Notes under the pieces: generated by a model
Databases searched by the model: none
What the model was told of the DNA's origin: nothing
The model's input: only the letters and a program-made list of their open reading frames with translations
Source of the DNA: Adiantum capillus-veneris
Taxonomy: Eukaryota > Streptophyta > Polypodiopsida > Polypodiales > Pteridaceae
DNA: 64,000 bases
NCBI GenBank assembly: GCA_014529385.2
Contig: CM043958.1
Coordinates: 145,560,234-145,624,233 of the forward strand
Direction of reading: 5' to 3'
Part shown: in pieces, positions 37,547 to 48,904 of the stretch
Numbering within the stretch: position 1 is the stretch's first letter
Layout: each line of letters begins with the position of its first letter
Program-made: the position numbers and the translations under genes

Positions 37547-37985
37547 GACAAGCAAATGAAATTTTGATAGCATAACAACGTGAAAAATAAAAAAAAACCC
37601 ATTCCATACTTGCTTCTAAGAAAGCTTGCCTAACCTTCATTAAGCTTTCCTATTCTATACTTACTTCCGTGAAGCTTGCCGAACTTTTGTGTATACATGA
37701 AACTATGATTATGTTTCTAAACATGAACAAAAAGCATGATTATATTCACAAGCAATCAAAATTTCGGCAGCATAACGACGTGAAAATACAAACAAAAAAA
37801 TTTCCCATTCCATACTTGCTTCCGTGAAGCTTGACTAAATTTTCTGTATACATGAAACCATGATTAAGTTTTCAAACATGAACAAAAAGCATGATTATAT
37901 TGACAAGCAATCAAAATTTTGGCAGCATAACGGCATGAAAATTCAAACTAAAAAAATTTCCATTCCATACTTGCTTCCGTGCAGC
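37547..37985 (+). repeat. Left terminal/subterminal repeat array of MULE-like element
   Basis: Three copies of a unit of about 75 bp (37547-37620, 37749-37833, 37901-37985): AGCAATCAAAATTT, then GGCAGCATAACGACGTGAAA, an A-rich stretch and CCATTCCATACTTGCTTCCG. They are joined by longer homologous spacers, so the array is a tandem repeat with units of about 150-200 bp. Clustered sites near MULE ends often serve as transposase-binding sites; that role here is inferred. Confidence 0.7.
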
Positions 37986-38249
37986 AGCGGATGCTCACGG
38001 GAAGAAGAAATTACATACGCAAAAAAGCATGTGTTGGTATATTACTTTGGTAAATCCAAAGCTCTCAACTAACTTCTATCTAGCATAATAAATATGAAAT
38101 CATGGTGGCTGAATTGATAAGGACGATCAACACCAACAACATGTCTTCAGTAATACCAAAAAAGTGGCACCCAAACACCATGGTCACATGTCGTTCCATA
38201 AAAATCACAAACTAGAAAAAACGATAGATAATACCAATGTTGATGTCAA

Positions 38250-41200
38250 TCAAGGGCAATGAGATCCGGGCTCATATTGTTGCCAATCAGTCTCCTCATT
38301 GCTATCTGCATCAACTACTGAAATAGCACGTACACATGGAGCCTTGAAGCGTGAAAGATGTTGATGGAAGACCTCTAGATCACTATCTATGCAGAGACAA
38401 TGTCTAGACAACTCAACGCAAACATTGCCCAAGCCACCACATCCAGAAAACATATCAACAATGTAGGTGTGCTCCGCAGTAAATGTCCGCACAAGCCAGC
38501 TAAAAAAAGCAAAAAATATGCGCATTTTTACTTTATGTAACATAGTCCAATAACGCATAGTAGAAAGCATATATTCTTACCGAAAGAAGTCAAGGCTACG
38601 CTCGGCGGCACCTCTAAGAGCGTGTCCTCCAATGTACTCTCCGTCGGCGCGCTCCACCAGTATTCCGGACTTGGCATCGAAAGAGTTGTTATCCACGCTC
38701 TCTCCATCTCGTCGATCGTAGATAGGACGTTGACCCTTATGATAAAACAATCCTAGCAATAGTGTTTCCACCTACAAATTACAATTAGAATGTGATCTAA
38801 TTAAAGAAAACTACAAGCATGCTTTTCAATCAACAAATAAATTTACTTACTCTCTCAATCTCAATGGTCTTTCACACATAACCATCGGGGATCAAAATAA
38901 GGATGGTGTGCATCATTTTGAATCCCATCTCAATGGCATGGCTAGACACAATGCCAAAGTGATCAGTGCAGCTTAGGGTGATGTACCACCCATTGTCTGT
39001 CACATACTTTGAAGCTATTACGGACACTTTCTTACTTAATTTTTGAGAGAATTGATTCCATGGAGGGACCTGCATAATACGCATTGTTAATTTAATTAAA
39101 GTTACAAAACTATCATAGACTGTCCATTGTGGTTTTGAAGGATGCATACCTCGTTCTCCGAAAAAAATTCAACTTTAAAGTTTGTTAGAAAATCCGCAAA
39201 CAAAAGAGAGGCCACTTCATTGCTCTTTTCCCCATCAACATGGGCTGAATGAAGAAAATCCAAGATCCTGTATACAATCAAATACATGTATTTCAAACAT
39301 TCACAACACACACCACACATAGTTAGTCTTTCTTTTCACATGTGTTTACCATTTCTCATCATCGAGAGAAATTTTGTAAACATCTAGCATGTTGCCAATA
39401 ACAGTCACATCACAATCTATGGAAGGCACTGCATAATCATAAAATAAAATATTTCATCAAGAATTGTTGAGTAGAAAGAAAGTGACAGCTAGATATCTAT
39501 ACAAGCAAGTTTACCTGTGGAGCCTTGAGCACCTTTTTGGTTCTTTTTGGGAGACTTCTTGGGCTTCTTGGATCTAACAAAATCCAATCGTTTCTTTATA
39601 GAGGAGATTGTACTATTGTTTACTCTTTTCGAAGAGGTGGCTTTTTTGGAAGCTAAGCCAATCTCCTCAATACCATTTTCATTTCTTTCAAGAACGTGCT
39701 CTAAAGCAAACAAAAATATATTTCTCACAAACATAATCTAAATAGTATGAGCACTTTAACAATTTTGTAGTTTTTATAAATGCCAAAAATAACCTTTATA
39801 TAAGTTCCCTTCATCACGTGGGTAGGTGCCTCGAGTGTAATCTAGCCACCAAGGGCAATACTCAATTTCCCAAGCAATCAAACCATAATCTCTCATCCAT
39901 AGTGGATACATACACTCCTCACAAGAGAGGTCCCTCCAACTTTCAACATCAATTGGCAACTTCTCCAACAAAGTTTGATCGTAAAGCTGAATTAGCCATC
40001 TACATAAAATGCAGTTAACTTTATTTGAGCTCCTTTCCTAAGTGACTTATTTATTATACAAACTCTAAGTAAAAAATAGAATAACAACCATAAAGATATC
40101 AATTGTATTACCTGAATAATACTCTCCTCTAAGATTCCATAAGCTCTGGAATTTTTTCATCCGATTCTTTTGTGTTGAGCTTACTCCAAAGCTCCACAAA
40201 AGCTTTATCAATGTGGTCCCTCAATTGGTGATGAAACCATGCTTCAAAGCCCTCCGGCATTTCTTCAATCATTTTTCCTTTGATCCTCAAGCATTGCTCC
40301 AAGATACTTCCCCAATACCACTCTTTACGCAAGTACATTCTAAATTTCATTGCACTAATATAACGCTCATAAGTAACATCATCTACACGGCAATGCATCA
40401 AAGAGTGCAATATTTCTTTTTTCCTATAGAGCCAACAATAAACAAACCATAAATGCATTGATTCATTTGATGATTTCATGTGTATTTTTTATCCAAAAAT
40501 TAGTACCTCTCTGGTGATATTTTAGAAGTTCCCAAAGAGTGGACCTTGTCTCTTGTAAGGCCCACTTGATCATTTTCTCTTATCCAATTGAAGTTAAATA
40601 ATAAAGAGAAGAACCCCTGGCTATTGGCGAGGTTGACAATGGCCAACATCTATGTTGCATTAGCACGAGATCAAATCAAATTAATTTTTCAATCAAATAA
40701 ATCAAATTCAAATGACATCTCAACTTACAATTTTGTAGAAATTCAAACATAAACGATGAGAAGAGAAAGTGTTTACCTTATAAGCTCTTTCTTTGAATAT
40801 TTTTTCTACTTTTCTTCGAGCAACCATTTTCTTTTCTGGCAGTGAAATCGAGGGATCATTGATCTCTTGCATCTCTTTGATAAAAGACAAGTCAAAGTCT
40901 TCCTTTTGTAGAGCAAATGAAAAAAAAAGTAAGATTTTAAAAAATAATGTCAAGTTTTAGAAATTACATAAAAAGTGTACTTTAAGGCAAAAAAATATAC
41001 CTTCCATATGAGCATTGCTAATAAAAGAGCAGGAGCGTTGTACCAACTCCCTTTAGATGCCTTCTTCTCACAAGCAAGCTCTACCTCTATCCATCGAATC
41101 CAATCTTGGGGAAAGTCTTTCATTAAAGAATCTTTGCTTGCCACAGCTAGTTTTTGGAACAAGAAGATCTCCCGCCCAAAATTTGTGCTCACAATGGTTC

Positions 41201-42269
41201 TACCAATCCTAAACCACAATATCTTAAATTAAATGGCAGTAGAATGACAACAAATGTGATAGCAATAACTTTCAAAACAACAAATGTGCCTACTCATTTT
41301 GAGAGCGCAAAGCTAGCATAAGCTCCCCCTCTGCACTTCTATCAACATTGACAAATCGACACTTCACAGAACAATGTCTCCACTTTATCATTGAAAATTC
41401 TACAACAACAAAAAAGAAAATTAGAAAGCATAGAGTAATACAAGTCAACTTTACATTAAACAAAAAATAAATCACTTACGTGTTTTTATTAAGCGCATCC
41501 AAGTTTTCAAACGGTGATTACCATCCCAAACGATAAATTTTTTTCCCCTTAAGTCTTCCCACTCAAGGGGAAGAGAATTATCAAAATCATCGCTTATTTC
41601 TCGTCAAATAGGCCCCCATTCATCTTTGTCTAAGTCAGAAACATAATGTTGATCATGGACTGGCTTATTAAATGACACAAGAAATGGAGCTCCAAGCACA
41701 CTGTATCCAGACATCTCAAACCTTTTCACCAAGCCCTCAGTGCTGCCTGGACCCACCGCTCTAATGGCTTCATTTTCCATCAATCTGCAGAGAGGAATGC
41801 GAGGAGGTTCCCCACCTCTCTTTACAATAAAACCCTCTACAGTCTCCTCCAATATTCGACCATGAACATCCTTTCCAAATACTGTTGGATGATCGGGAGG
41901 TTTAGCAACAATTGTTGTTGCTTCAGACACGCTGTGAGCCACCAATTCACCTTGTGTAGCATGAATATCTATAAACACCTCTTCTTCATGCACATCACTG
42001 AGTATATCCTCTTCTTCATGTACATCACCCAAAATATCCTCCTTTCGACGGACATTGGAAGAAGCAATGGAAGATCGTGCATTGGCCCTATGCCCTGTAG
42101 TGCCAGACCTTAATGTGTATCCTACTCCTACAAGCAAAAAACAATAAGAACACAACTAGTTTAGTGAGTATGATGAGACAAAAAAAAAAAAGAACACAAA
42201 TAGCTTAATGTATTTAAACTTACTTTGAGAGATACATGTCCTGCCATGTTTAGATGGTGTACGAGCCAT
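38250..42269 (-). pseudogene. ParB/Srx-like domain fused to beta-class amino-methyltransferase; 14 exons, three nonsense codons
   Basis: Exons by splice-site reading (minus strand, high to low): 42269-42224, 42127-41480, 41399-41294, 41208-41001, 40902-40777, 40649-40507, 40423-40112, 39999-39794, 39700-39515, 39428-39350, 39267-39150, 39069-38851, 38771-38581, 38499-38250. All introns are GT-AG and the phase holds throughout, giving 945 codons plus stop. Residues 125-231: PPRIPLCRLMENEAIR, then FIVWDGNHRLKTW, the ParB/sulfiredoxin pattern ending in D-G-N-H-R. Residues 643-654: lysine-rich, NLS-like. From 727: VPPW where D/N/S-P-P-Y/W is expected, then DNGWYITLSC and GF, an E-x-LLLGLFYHKG strand, and at 876-903 IVDMFSGCGG with CIDSD (SAM-binding motif I and acidic II). 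Motif I after IV is the order of DNA N6/N4 methyltransferases. In-frame stops: TGA 41606-41604 (codon 190), TAG 40131-40129 (524), TGA 38874-38872 (792). It probably modified or bound DNA in the nucleus; the VPPW may mean lost catalysis. Confidence 0.7.
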
Positions 42270-42306
42270 AATCTATCAACCACAAACAACAAAAATCTTC
42301 TTAGCA

Positions 42307-42847
42307 ATGAAAATACAAATATAAACTTCTAAATTTCGACAAAATAACGGCGTAAAATGCAAATTAAAAAAAAAAACCATTCTCAACTTGCTCATGGCAA
42401 GGAAAAATACAAATCCACTTTGACATTTGTATACCTCTTCTCTACAACGACTTGTTCTTACATCATTGTAATTGTTACTGTAAGTGTGTTTAGTATGTGT
42501 GTATGCAAGTGTGTTGATGTGTGTGAATGCAAGTGTTAATATATGTGTGTGTGTGTGTGGATGTATGCATGATTGTGTGTGTGTGAATGTAAGTGTAATA
42601 TGTGTGTGTCTTTATGCATGATTGTGTTTGTGTTTGTGCTATATATGCAAATGTGTTAATATTGTGAATGCAAGTGTTTATATATGTGTATATATCCACT
42701 TTGAAATTTGTATACCTCTTCTCTACAACGATCTGTTCTTACATCATTGTAATTGTTACTGTAAGTGTGTTTAGTATGTGTGTATGCAAGTGTGTTGTTG
42801 TGTGTGAATGCAAGGGTTTATATGTGTGTGTGTGTGGATGTATGCAT

Positions 42848-42884
<37 letters not shown>

Positions 42885-43015
42885 TAAGTGTAATATGTGT
42901 GCGTATGCATGACAATACAAATATAAACTTCTAAATTTTGACAGCATAACGAAGTAAAATGCAAATTTAAAAAAAAAAACCATTCTCAACTTGCTCATGG
43001 CAAGGAAAAATACAA
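42307..43015 (+). repeat. Two internal copies of the terminal motif
   Basis: 42307-42400 and 42912-43015 share AAATTTCGACAAAATAACGG or AAATTTTGACAGCATAACGA, then an A-rich run and CCATTCTCAACTTGCTCATG. They match the left-end array in order (motif, A-run, CCATTC...ACTTGCT) and orientation, but their closest match is to each other. Confidence 0.65.
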
Positions 43016-43127
43016 ATCCACTTTGACATTTGTATACCTCTTCTCTACAACGACCTGTTCTTACATCATTGTAATTGTTACTGTAAGTGTGTATGCAAGT
43101 GTGTTGTTGTGTGTGAATGCAAGTGTT

Positions 43128-43162
<35 letters not shown>

Positions 43163-43172
43163 ATGTATGCAT

Positions 43173-43219
<47 letters not shown>

Positions 43220-43549
43220 TAAGTGTAATATGTGTGTGTTTGTATGCATGATTGTGTGTGTGTTTGTGCTATGTATGCAAGTGTGTTGATGTTGTGAATG
43301 CAAGTGTTTATATATGTGGGTGTATGTATGTGTGTGTATGCAAGTGTAATGTGTGTGCGTATGCATGATTGTGTGTGTGTGTTTGTGCTATGTGTGCAAG
43401 TGTGTTGATGTTGTGAATGCAAGTGTTTATATATGTGGGTGTATGTATGTGTGTGTATGCAAGTGTAATGTGTGTGTGTATGCATGATTGTGTGTGTGTT
43501 TGTGCTATGTGTGCAAGTGGTTTGATGTGTGTGAATGAAAGTGTGTATC

Positions 43550-43600
<51 letters not shown>
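42540..43600. repeat. Long interrupted (GT)n arrays
   Basis: GT arrays are interrupted by ATGCATGATTGTG and GAATG(C/T)AAGTGT words in a regular pattern. All open frames here (poly-TH or poly-CV) are artefacts of the repeat. Confidence 0.9.
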
Positions 43601-43601
<1 letters not shown>

Positions 43602-43754
43602 CGCTTACCTGCGCACGCTCGCCCGATCCACCGGAGGAGGTCCAATAGGAGCTCCCTCATGCCTTGAAAGGCATGGTGAGAAGGCAGTGCGCGCATGGGG
43701 GAGCTCCAATGGAGCTCTTCCGGTGGATCGGGCAAGTGTGCGCAGGTAAGCACG
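43601..43754. repeat. Foldback (inverted-repeat) structure
   Basis: Left arm 43601-43664 and right arm 43691-43754 are reverse complements at roughly 85-90 percent by eye (shared TTACCTGCGCAC, GCCCGATCCACCGGA, GGAGCTCC). The middle contains a perfect small hairpin CATGCC-TTGAAA-GGCATG. Outside, a (GT)n tract ends at the left arm and a (CA)n tract starts at the right, so the symmetry extends further. It may be a foldback MITE inserted in a GT array. Confidence 0.8.
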
Positions 43755-43780
43755 CACACACACACACACGTGAGTAGAAA

Positions 43781-43819
<39 letters not shown>

Positions 43820-43854
43820 CTTGTCTTCTTTTACTCCTTCTTCTTCACAGCACA

Positions 43855-43980
43855 ACTCCACTTTCTCTTCACTCCACTTTTATTTGCTTCTTCACAGAAA
43901 AACTCCACTTTCACTTCACTCCACTTTAATCTCAATTAAAACTCCACTTAAACTTCACTCCACTTTCATCTCAACTACTA
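43855..43980. repeat. Short tandem repeats AACTCCACTT...CTTCACTCCACTTT
   Basis: About three diverged units of 40-55 bp. Confidence 0.75.
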
Positions 43981-44029
43981 CTTTTTTCACACACACCATA
44001 TATTACAAAAAATGATATTGTGGTATAAA

Positions 44030-44052
44030 CACTCACACACACACATTCATTA

Positions 44053-44083
<31 letters not shown>

Positions 44084-44560
44084 CACACACAAAGATATAC
44101 ACAAAATGGATTCATATATATATAATTTTACTAAAAAAATACTACGTTTTTTACACACACACACAACCATATATTTAAAAAAATGATTGTATGTGTTTGT
44201 GTGTATAAAAAACGTAGCATTCTTAAAGTTAAGTTATATACACACACACACGCACACACAACATGGAAAAACTATGTGCACAGTCATACATACATACACT
44301 CTCTAGAGCTAATTATATATATCTTAACTTAAAAAAATGCTACGTTGTTTACACACACCCACAAAATCATTTAAACACACACACAATAATATATATAACT
44401 TAACTAAAAAAATGATATATACACACTACCAAAAACACACACACATATATATAACATGGCAAGATGGAAGCATATATATAACTTAACTAAAAAAATTGCT
44501 ACGTTTTTTTACAAAGTCAGTCATATAGAATGTTACGCTTTTTATACACACACTCACACA

Positions 44561-44610
<50 letters not shown>
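44030..44610. repeat. AT/AC microsatellites with repeated CTACGTTTTTTACACAC motif
   Basis: Several direct copies of TTAACTAAAAAAAT...CTACGTTTTTTACACACAC occur (near 44145, 44340, 44500), and one inverted copy at 44198-44221 forms a hairpin with the copy at 44143-44168. (TA)n at 44564-44600. Confidence 0.8.
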
Positions 44611-44614
<4 letters not shown>

Positions 44615-44968
44615 AAAAGATGGAGACACTATTAGACTGCATTAAATGCAGTCCTTGAACCACCATTTAGAAATTAAATGGCCCCTCAGACATATTCCAC
44701 TGCACATACATTCACAACCGTCATATATTAAATGCACTTCTTCAATTATGATTTTCATTATTCTTTGAGTCGTCACAAGATCTTATGCAACTGTCTTTTC
44801 GTCTACCTACCAATCTTTCACTTTCATTAAACTTCACATCTTTCATTAACTTTCACCAGTTTCATTAGCCTTCACTTTATCTTTAACTTTCGTTAACCTT
44901 CACCACCTTCACTTAATCCACCACAGTTTTCTCGCATCTCCACCCTGTAATCTTTTGCTTGAGAGAAT

Positions 44969-47900
44969 ATGTCCAACATGAAAGTAACAATAACTTGGAA
45001 GGTTGGTGGTCAGATAGTCAATCGCGACATTCAGTCGAAGGGAAACTCATTGTTGCTTAGTGCTTACTATTTGCAGAGTTTGCTGCCTCCATCTTGCCAT
45101 TTTCAGTCACTATCTGCTCTTATTGAAAGTGATTGTGGCCTAACAAAAGTCTTACTGCAACCACAGTGGGATATCGAAGGTCATCAGCATTTCTTAATAG
45201 ATGGATCTTTTTCGAGCTTGTTTGAGATGCTTCATTCAGACACATTTATATAGGTATCTGACAATGAGAAAGGAAATGACAAAGAGATATCTGAAGATGT
45301 TTTAAGCATTGTGCATCTTGAAAGTAGTGGTGACGATATAGGACAACTCAAAACTCAGTCAATCGTTATTTGGATTCAACAAAATCCAGGGGCAAAAAAG
45401 TTAAATGATCTGTTAACATTATGTGGAGCTCCTTTGCAAGTTGCTGAACTTCCACAACATTATTATGAAAATTTGTGTTTTGAGTTACCTGCGACTCAGG
45501 ATAAAACAAAACGAATGACAGGGATGGAACAACTCTTTGATGGTCACTTGTGGACTCGCCCATCTGTGACAACCATGGCAATAGCATGCACAATTCGTCT
45601 AAGCCACTGTTTGGGATGCATGCAGTGCAATTATTCAACGTGTCCTCATTATATTAAAAGGAGGAAGAATTTAATAGTAGAGATTTTCATGGATATTTGG
45701 ACAGACAGGTCAAAAAGGACTACCTTGCAATGGAAGAGAATACAACAATAACTTGTCATTATTGTCAGAAGGTTGTTACTTGTGTTGTTGCTTGTCCCTG
45801 CAAAATCTATTATGTTTTGCCTAGAGATGGTACAATGTCGCGAGACTGGCAATACATGTTGGTAAACATTGTCATAATGTTAAGGCAGGAACCTCTAGGG
45901 CTGCTATTTCAAGAGTGCGGAAACTGGTAGGTGCAGTACTAAAAATAGAAAAGGGTGGCCCAAGAAAAATTCAAATGTTGGTGGCTCAACAACTTGTTCT
46001 TCACTCCTTGATTGGTGAGGAAGCTGAAGTTACATCCGATGTACAATTCAATGACTTTTTGGAAGAAACGATGCCGCTGGTTCAAACCAAAGGGTAAGAG
46101 AAACTCAATTTTGTTCCTTGAATTTGTTAATTTTTTAACTATTATAAATTTAGCCTTCTTATGATGCATCATGTAGGTTTTCTTCAATTGTTTCAAAGGA
46201 GAGGAAGAGTCAAGGTGTTGTTATTGGGGATGGATATGATAATATTTTATTGCTTCAAAAAAAGTGCATGTTTTCTTTTTTCCATGGGAGTAGATTTCCT
46301 GGACAGGGTGAAAAGATGACACGTGCTTCCTATTTAAAATGTCCACTAAAGGACTAGGTTCTGGGATTGATCTAGTAAATTGGATGCAAAGAACTGAAAC
46401 TGGTGACTTGAGAAATGCGTGGGTACATTTTGATTTTACCCATAGAATAGATGGATGGGCAACAATGTCATGCTCGGTTTATGATCCAAGGTAATCTTTA
46501 AGTATTTAAATATCTCGTATTTTTTTATCATTAAATAAAAGAAGATGTGTGAAAATGTTTATGTTGAATATCTTGCAGCATACGATCACTACAAATAATT
46601 CCTATATGTGAAACTAAAGAGGAGGATGCAAAGACTCAAGTTATTTTTTGGGAGAACCTTAATTCAACAATGGAAAAGTACGAACATGGTGCAGCTGACA
46701 TTGCAGGTTTTATGTCTGATGAAGCTGGTGCAAATTGGAATGCTATTTGAACAGTCTTCAATGGCGGGCCAGATAATATCATGGAGGGACGTGAACGATC
46801 ATGCCTATTTCATTGGGAGCAGAGTCTCCACAAATATGCTAAAAAGTGGACACCTCAACATCTAACAAATCAACACATTGATATGTGTGAGGAATGGAGA
46901 TCTTGTAAGACCATTGTGCTTGCATCTCAAAAGGTACTTTCAATTAAAAAATGGTGGAGACAGCATCTATCTACAGAGAGCATCACAAGAGTGAGCAGAT
47001 GGTTTAAGTGGTGGGAGCATCGAATTTCACACCGAGGAGGAATTGGAATAGATATAAGTGACAATCTATATTTTTAGAAAAATTTATAAGCTTTTCATAC
47101 ATGAAATTTATAAATTTTAATTCATGTTTTTTTGAATTTCATAGGGTGGTGTAAGTCCGTGGGAGCGGGCAAAAATTCCCAATGTTAATTTATCAGAAAG
47201 TGTACATGCCAGTTGGTTAGCGGGTGAAGGTGGAAAGAGAAAAATATCCTTGTATGATGCATGTGTAACAGATGTTATAAACTCATATATTCAATGTGCA
47301 AAGCGTTTGGGATATACTATTGGGCGTTATATAGGAACGGGTCCCACAATGGAGACCTTGCTTTCTCGAGTTAAATCTCAGCAAACTCCAACTCTAACCA
47401 ACGTGGCCCATCTTACAGGAGGCTGTTGCACGGACTCCCATGTATGCGCAGCCTATTTTGCATGGAGACAAAGAAACAGTACAACGCAAAAAGAGGGGTA
47501 GAACAGGAACAAGTAGCTCCCATCGGCCAGAATATGTCATGGAGTCTAAGCAACGAAACCATCGCGGTCGACCAAAAAAAATCAAGTTTGATACCCAAGG
47601 ACCATGTATTTCTAATATTCCGCTGCAAATTAGTGACACTGATGATGATATTGGATCTCAAAAAGAAACAACCACACCTTTGTCATCTCAAAGAAACAAT
47701 GTGTTTGAGAGTGATGTGCCACGCACTCAGTGGGCCCTCAGGAGAATGCCCATTCAAAGTCAAAGAAAATGTTTTGGAATGGTAGGGAGAAAAAATTGTG
47801 ACAATATCTTGCATAGTCGCTCAATTGGTCTTGTTGCTCCATGTATATGGTCCGAAAGAATGTTCAAGGGTAAAACAATTGAGCAATGGTTATGGTTTTG

Positions 47901-48471
47901 TAATCATGATATTTTGCATACTCAATCAATCAAAAGACAAGTCAAATATTTACCTCCTGCTCCAAATGTTTGGCCAGTAGCAAGAGGGACAGATATCTCC
48001 ACACAAGAACTTGCCGCGCTGCATCAGAGTGGATTTCGGACAGAGAATTCAATGGTAAATCCACAACCTCTTGCTGGCGACTGCAAAGAAGGTGGTGGCA
48101 GCTCGAGGAAGAAAAAGTGGAGGCATGGAATCTCTAAAGAGGCCATGAAGAAATTGGAAGCATGTAATAGTATGACAATTATATTTTTGGATGAAGTGAA
48201 AAGGTCTCAAGAGCATGTAATTTTTCGAGTTCTCACTGAAAATAGTTATGAGATTTATATAAAACAAAGTCCAACATGCACGTGTTCGGATTTTCAAAAG
48301 CGAGAGAATACCAACAAATCCTTTTTGGCATGCAAACATATGTACTATGTGTACAGAAAAGTGCTCGGACTTAAACCTAAGGAGCACATGATTATTCATC
48401 AGCCAACCCTCTCACCAATGGACATCACTTTTATTCTTGGACAACCAAGGAGGATTTCTCCCTCCATTTAA
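44969..48471 (+). pseudogene. MULE-like transposase with AT-hook and SWIM zinc finger
   Basis: Exons: 44969-46093, 46177-46490, 46579 to about 47070 (donor unclear), 47145-48471. The N-terminal part has a Cys/His-rich region (CLGCMQCNYSTCPHY, then CHYCQKVVTCVVACPC). The core reads WVHFDFTHRIDGWATMSCSV (first acidic residue), then GFMSDEAGANWNAI and TVFN (second), then SCLFHWEQSL (the C-x-x-H of MULE transposases). A block from 47145 contains NVNLSESVHASWLAGEGG. The C-terminal frame 47440-48471 (343 codons) has an AT-hook, HRGRPKK (residues 41-47), and a SWIM finger, C280-x-C282-x15-C298-x-H300. Breaks: TAG at 45251, TGA at 46748, and apparent frameshifts near 45670, 45840, 46340 and 47410. 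The product would cut and join transposon ends in the nucleus. It diverges from the methyltransferase gene. Confidence 0.75.
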
Positions 48472-48904
48472 TTACAGTTGGTTTGATATGCATTGGCCAC
48501 TTGATTGTGCTTACAAGCAATGTGAGTGCAAGCTATTTGGGAGCAAATTACTTGCCTTTTAGAGTGACCATTACATTTATGGCGATTATCCTTTTTTGTA
48601 CTCTAATTTTGATTTTATCATGTGGTAGTTTAGCGAATGTACTTACATCCTCAAACTTACGTTGTTTCAAAAAGCTCAAGCTTGGGAAAAATAGTATTGT
48701 CTCTATCTATCATGATTTTTGACTTCATCACATTTATATAGGTTGTGGATTATTTAACTCTGAAAATAGTGTTGTCTCTATTTTGCATGATTTTTTACTT
48801 TATCGCATGATTATATGTTGTGGATTATTTGACTCTGATCACATGCCTTGCGAGCATATTTAACTCTAATGGCATGAGTTGTGAAATGGTGATTTTATTT
48901 GTTT

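Larger units (their letters stand above)
42270..44968. promoter_or_regulatory. Divergent spacer between methyltransferase and transposase genes
   Basis: The 2.7 kb between the two start codons must hold both promoters. It has three tandem copies of a block starting TCCACTTTG and running through CTCTTCTCTACAACGA and ATTGTTACTGTAAGTGTG (about 42414, 42694 and 43015), each followed by long GT arrays; two diverged copies of the element's terminal motif; a foldback structure near 43601-43754; and AT/AC repeats up to 44610. No core promoter could be singled out. Confidence 0.5.

Noticed and set aside
38250-38499. Reading FSGCGG as motif I of a cytosine-5 DNA methyltransferase (chromomethylase type)
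   Set aside because: In C5 enzymes motif I is followed by the P-C-Q motif IV. Here the protein ends about 60 residues after motif I, and the other blocks lie upstream, which fits the permuted beta-class amino-methyltransferases.
43601-43754. TTACCTGCGCAC at the foldback arms as paired splice sites
   Set aside because: No coding frame on either side; symmetry is explained by the inverted repeat itself.
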